From positions 1-8,645 of the forward strand of contig JAGQQT010000149.1 in NCBI GenBank assembly GCA_020426065.1: a stretch of 8,645 nucleotides of DNA, in the 5' to 3' direction. The stretch is from Planctomycetaceae bacterium. Its GTDB lineage: Bacteria > Planctomycetota > Planctomycetia > Planctomycetales > Planctomycetaceae. Made by a program: the position numbers and the translations under genes. The notes below the pieces were generated by a model. The model saw nothing but the letters and a program-made list of their open reading frames with translations. It had not been told where the DNA came from and did no database searches. The number at the start of each line of letters is the position of its first letter. Position 1 is the first letter of the stretch. Below, in pieces: positions 6,025 through 8,645 of the stretch.

Positions 6025-7155
6025 ATGCCTATCAACCGCAAATGGATTCTGACGTTCGGGATCCTCGCACTTTCGCCCAGCGTGACCCAGGCAGGCCCTT
6101 TCGGCCTTCCCAGTCCGTTCCAGTCCAAGCAGGGAACTGCTGAAAAACCAGAACAGGCAGCGCCTTCCAATCAGCAGGTGGCAAATCAGATTGCCGCCGC
6201 TCTGACGGAAGCCCGCCTGACCGGACAGGACATCAGCATCGAATTCCAAAACGGTGTGGCAGTCCTGGAAGGCAAGATTCAGGATCAGTCACAGAAACAG
6301 AAGGCAACTGAAGTTGTCTCTCGACTGTCGACTGTCGCCAGGGTAGACAACCGTCTGGAACCAATGATTCCAGATGCCAGCCGGGCCATTCAGCAGACTG
6401 CTTTCGAGCAGCCAGTTGTCCCGACTGCACCAGTCAGCCAGGCTACGTTCCAGGCTCCTGCTCAGCCAACCGGAGTTTCTCCGATTCAGCAGGTGGCCGG
6501 AGTTCAGGCTCCGTCCAACAAAACTCAGAACCAGCAGGTTGCGAATCAGATTGCATACGCCCTGCGAGACAGTGGTGTCTCTGGTTATGACATCGAAATC
6601 AGCTTCAAGGATGGCGTGGCCACCCTGGGCGGATCTGTCAGCAATGAAGAACAGCGGCAGTATGTGCATGCTGTAGTCAGTCAGGTTCCGGAAGTTCGTT
6701 CCATCAACAACCAGCTGAGCACCAATGCTCCTCCAGCCGTTCAGACCGTGGCTTTCCAGCCGGGTGTGGATGGTGGAGAAGCTGTTCCGGGTGCAGGCGG
6801 CCCAGGCCTGGGAATTCCCATGCCCGGTCCAATGATGGCTCCCTCTCCAATGGGTCCTGGACCTGTCTACGGACATCCTGGTCCCGGTCCGGTCAATCCG
6901 GTCTACAACCAGCCGTATCTGCCAGATCATGCCTGGCCAACATACGCCGCCTATCCGAACTATGCCGGGGTGACGTATCCCAAACAGTATTCTGCCAGTG
7001 CCTTCCCTTACATTGGACCGTTCTACCCTTATCCTCAGGTTCCACTGGGATGGCGTAGCTCGACCCTCGAGTGGGATGACGGACAGTGGCAACTCAAGTT
7101 CAGCCCACGCACCGATCGCTGGTGGTGGTTCATGAACCCGAAAAACTGGGATTGA
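6025..7155 (+). CDS. Exported protein with two BON domains and a Trp-rich C-terminus
   Basis: A 376-residue protein. MPINRKWILTFGILALSPSV then TQA|GP fits a Sec signal peptide cut after residue 23. Two BON domains follow at about 50-113 and 170-232; both begin with NQQVANQIA, carry a central F(Q/K)(N/D)GVA strand, and end in VxxxxxQL or VDNRLEP. A Gln/Ala/Pro linker joins them. Residues 250-345 are Pro/Gly/Tyr-rich (PGPMMAPSPMGPGP, PYIGPFYPYP), and the tail (341-376) has LEWDDGQWQLKF then RWWWFMNPKNW. BON domains are linked to phospholipid or envelope association in OsmY-type proteins, so an envelope or surface role is likely but unproven. GGAGG lies ten bases before the ATG, after a structured leader with an upstream ORF. 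A strong terminator lies about 130 bp downstream. Confidence 0.9.
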   Translation: MPINRKWILTFGILALSPSVTQAGPFGLPSPFQSKQGTAEKPEQAAPSNQQVANQIAAALTEARLTGQDISIEFQNGVAVLEGKIQDQSQKQKATEVVSRLSTVARVDNRLEPMIPDASRAIQQTAFEQPVVPTAPVSQATFQAPAQPTGVSPIQQVAGVQAPSNKTQNQQVANQIAYALRDSGVSGYDIEISFKDGVATLGGSVSNEEQRQYVHAVVSQVPEVRSINNQLSTNAPPAVQTVAFQPGVDGGEAVPGAGGPGLGIPMPGPMMAPSPMGPGPVYGHPGPGPVNPVYNQPYLPDHAWPTYAAYPNYAGVTYPKQYSASAFPYIGPFYPYPQVPLGWRSSTLEWDDGQWQLKFSPRTDRWWWFMNPKNWD

Positions 7156-7181
7156 TCGATCAGGTCCGGAAACAAAACTCA

Positions 7182-7215
7182 GCTGGCGAAGACTGGATTC
7201 AACCCATTCGCCAGC
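7182..7215 (+). promoter_or_regulatory. Hairpin in the 3' region of the BON gene
   Basis: GCTGGCGAA (7182-7190) and TTCGCCAGC (7207-7215) form a perfect nine-base inverted repeat around a 16-base loop, 27 bp after the BON stop. No T tract follows, so it is unlikely to terminate by itself; it could protect the mRNA end or bind a protein. Confidence 0.5.
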
Positions 7216-7287
7216 CCCGTCCGGGCCAGCTATCAAACTCGGTGTGAAGGCAGGATCAGCTGAGCAATCAGCAATTTGGAATGGTGC

Positions 7288-7321
7288 AGCACTTCTGGCA
7301 TTTCGCCAGGAGTGCTTTTTT
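7288..7321 (+). terminator. Intrinsic terminator of the BON gene
   Basis: AGCACTTCTGGC (7288-7299) pairs with GCCAGGAGTGCT (7305-7316) over 12 positions with one T-G wobble and a five-base loop. Six T (7316-7321) follow directly, the first of them paired in the stem. It lies about 133 bp after the stop codon, giving a long 3' untranslated region, and isolates the BON gene from the next gene. Confidence 0.92.
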
Positions 7322-7659
7322 ATTTGCCAAGGGAATTCTGACAGAACGGTTTACACGAGAACTGTTTCAGACGGCAGATTTGCATCAAGCCGACTATTTG
7401 GAATAACCGATTCAATCGATACGAAGCACACTCGGGCGGGAAACAATCCTGCTACGAACAGAGTTTCGGAATTCTGGCAGTCTCAGATTGCCGGTTTTGA
7501 ACAACCTTTTCAAGTACAGTCGTAACGGAGCAGACGCACTTCGTGAGCAAACCTGCCAGGTCGCTCAAACATCTGAAGTTCTGCGTTGCTGGCCAGCAGC
7601 ATGACCGGGGGGTCATCCTGACTGACATTTGGGTGCCAGGGAGTTCCAGGGGGATATTC
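7322..7659 (+). other. Spacer before the second exported-protein gene
   Basis: This 338-bp stretch holds no gene I can support. It should carry the promoter of the gene at 7660. TTGAAC at 7497-7502 is a loose -35 match, but no -10 at the right distance is convincing. Two dyads stand next to each other at 7587-7598 and 7601-7616. GGAATTCTG occurs twice (7332-7340 and 7468-7476). Confidence 0.4.
7587..7616 (+). promoter_or_regulatory. Two adjacent dyads upstream of the gene at 7660
   Basis: TGCTGGCCAGCA (7587-7598) is a perfect 12-bp palindrome. Two bases later ATGACC (7601-7606) and GGTCAT (7611-7616) flank GGGG. They end 43 bp before the ATG, the right place for operators or a 5' untranslated stem. 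The palindrome suits a dimeric regulator; the second could form an RNA hairpin with a GGGG loop. Confidence 0.4.
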
Positions 7660-8645
7660 ATGCGACGTGTCATTCTGACGATCATGGCAGGGATGGCGTG
7701 TCTGCTGTCGCTCGACGCCGGCAGAGTCCGCGCTGAAGATGCGGCTCGAATCATCACCTCCCGGGACCGCTTTACCATCCCCTTCCGTTATGACCAGGAA
7801 CTGCTGAGTCGTCTGCAGGCTCGTGAAGTGGTGCTGTTCGTCTCTGTTGATGAAGGCCGCAGCTGGAATGAAGCCGGCAAGCAGACGATCGATCGGCAGA
7901 ACTTTCTGTTCGAGCCGACCGCCGATGGCGAATACTGGTTTTCTGTGGCCATCCGCGATGCCGAAAACCGTCTGCATCCCAACCCCAGACAAAGTCCTCC
8001 GGGGCTGAAGGTGGTCGTAGACCGCAAACTCCCGGAGCTGTCACTGCAGTTGATTCGTGAAGATGAGAACCGGGTCCGCCTGACCTGGAAGATCAAAGAT
8101 CCTCACGCTGATGTCGATACCCTGCTTCTCGAATTCCGTAATCGTCCCGAAGACGACTGGAAAATGGTCTACATTGCCAAGGCACTCTCCGGCCAGACTT
8201 CCTGGAAAACGGAAAGCGATCAGCTGCCTGAGGTGCGGGGACAGGTATTTGATACCGCCGGAAACGTCGCCCAGAGTCAGGTCGCACTCGAACCAAAGGT
8301 TGCCGAGCCACTGCTGGTCGAAAAAGCTCCCCAGGTGGAAACCGTGACCGCCTACGAATCTTCGGTCATGAATCATCCGCCACTCACCAGTTCCGACATG
8401 CCTCTGATCATGCCCGGAAAGCCTGGTAAATCATCTGCCGCTCCCGTTCCCATCATTCAACCGGCACCTGTCCTGCAGGCCCCGGTGGTTCAGGAACAGG
8501 AAACGGCACCATTACCCGTTGTCAATGCTCCGGTGCTGGAATCACTTCCCAGCCTGCCAGCCGCAGAAGTACCACCACCCGCATTCGGCCCAACTCCTGG
8601 TGCCCCAACTCTGACAACACCTATTCCTGATGTGGGAATGTCTCC
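7660..8645 (+). CDS. Exported protein, beta-sandwich domains and Pro-rich region (runs off right edge)
   Basis: The first 328 residues are in the window. MRRVILTIMAGMACLLSLDA then GRVRA|ED is a signal peptide with cleavage near residue 25. Residues about 34-121 (VVLFVSVDEGRSWNEAG, GEYWFSVAIRD) and 124-210 (VRLTWKIKDPHAD, GQVFDTAGNVAQSQVAL) look like two successive Ig/fibronectin-type beta-sandwich domains; the VFDTAGN turn is typical of bacterial Ig-like repeats. From about 212 on the chain is low-complexity, rich in Pro, Ala and Val (PVPIIQPAPVLQAPVV), perhaps a spacer to a further domain beyond the edge. ATG 7660 has GGGGG six bases upstream; a GTG at 7633 is a less likely start. It is separated from the BON gene by a terminator. 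Envelope or periplasmic location is inferred; function is unknown. Confidence 0.87.
   Translation, partial: MRRVILTIMAGMACLLSLDAGRVRAEDAARIITSRDRFTIPFRYDQELLSRLQAREVVLFVSVDEGRSWNEAGKQTIDRQNFLFEPTADGEYWFSVAIRDAENRLHPNPRQSPPGLKVVVDRKLPELSLQLIREDENRVRLTWKIKDPHADVDTLLLEFRNRPEDDWKMVYIAKALSGQTSWKTESDQLPEVRGQVFDTAGNVAQSQVALEPKVAEPLLVEKAPQVETVTAYESSVMNHPPLTSSDMPLIMPGKPGKSSAAPVPIIQPAPVLQAPVVQEQETAPLPVVNAPVLESLPSLPAAEVPPPAFGPTPGAPTLTTPIPDVGMS

Noticed and set aside
6289..7236. A 315-codon minus-strand frame opposite the BON gene
   Set aside because: Antisense shadow with no ordered motif. The plus-strand frame has a signal peptide, two BON domains and a terminator.
7332..7476. GGAATTCTG direct repeat, 136 bp apart
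   Set aside because: Nine bases, two copies, no symmetry or positional logic; compatible with chance.

Overview
The window looks like chromosomal DNA of a planctomycete, most like the Gimesia/Rubinisphaera group. The signs are moderate GC content, secreted proteins with BON domains and Pro/Gly/Tyr-rich tails, a lysine-rich/aspartate-rich small protein, and loosely packed biosynthetic genes with long AT-richer spacers. The assignment rests on protein character only; no marker gene is present.

Left part (1-5286), all on the minus strand. In transcription order there is an uncharacterised charge-bipolar protein (5286-4807), then serA (4651-3011), which ends in a strong intrinsic terminator (2986-2957). 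A tight operon follows: purE, purK, a VOC/glyoxalase-fold protein, a 45-residue single-span membrane protein, and argH, which runs off the left edge. Gaps inside this operon are 6 and 10 bp, then a 4-bp ATGA overlap, then 44 bp before argH. Serine, purine and arginine synthesis therefore sit side by side, with two small proteins of unknown role placed between the purine and arginine steps.

Middle (5287-6024). A divergent spacer of about 740 bp separates the minus-strand block from a plus-strand block. It holds several dyad elements on the side of the charge-bipolar gene. On the other side is an elaborate leader for the next gene: a 9-bp hairpin, a perfect AGGAGG, a 40-codon upstream ORF, and a bulged 10-bp hairpin just before the next ribosome binding site. 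The stop codon of this ORF lies between the main gene's Shine-Dalgarno and its ATG.

Right part (6025-8645), plus strand. An exported double-BON-domain protein with a Tyr/Pro/Gly-rich linker and a Trp-rich C-terminus is followed by a hairpin and a strong intrinsic terminator (7288-7321). After a roughly 340-bp spacer with two adjacent dyads comes a second exported protein. It has two probable beta-sandwich domains and a Pro-rich region, and is cut by the right edge.

No mobile element, CRISPR array, tRNA or rRNA was seen. The metabolic genes are ordinary. The best leads are the upstream-ORF leader of the BON gene, the hidden 45-residue membrane protein, and the charge-bipolar protein.
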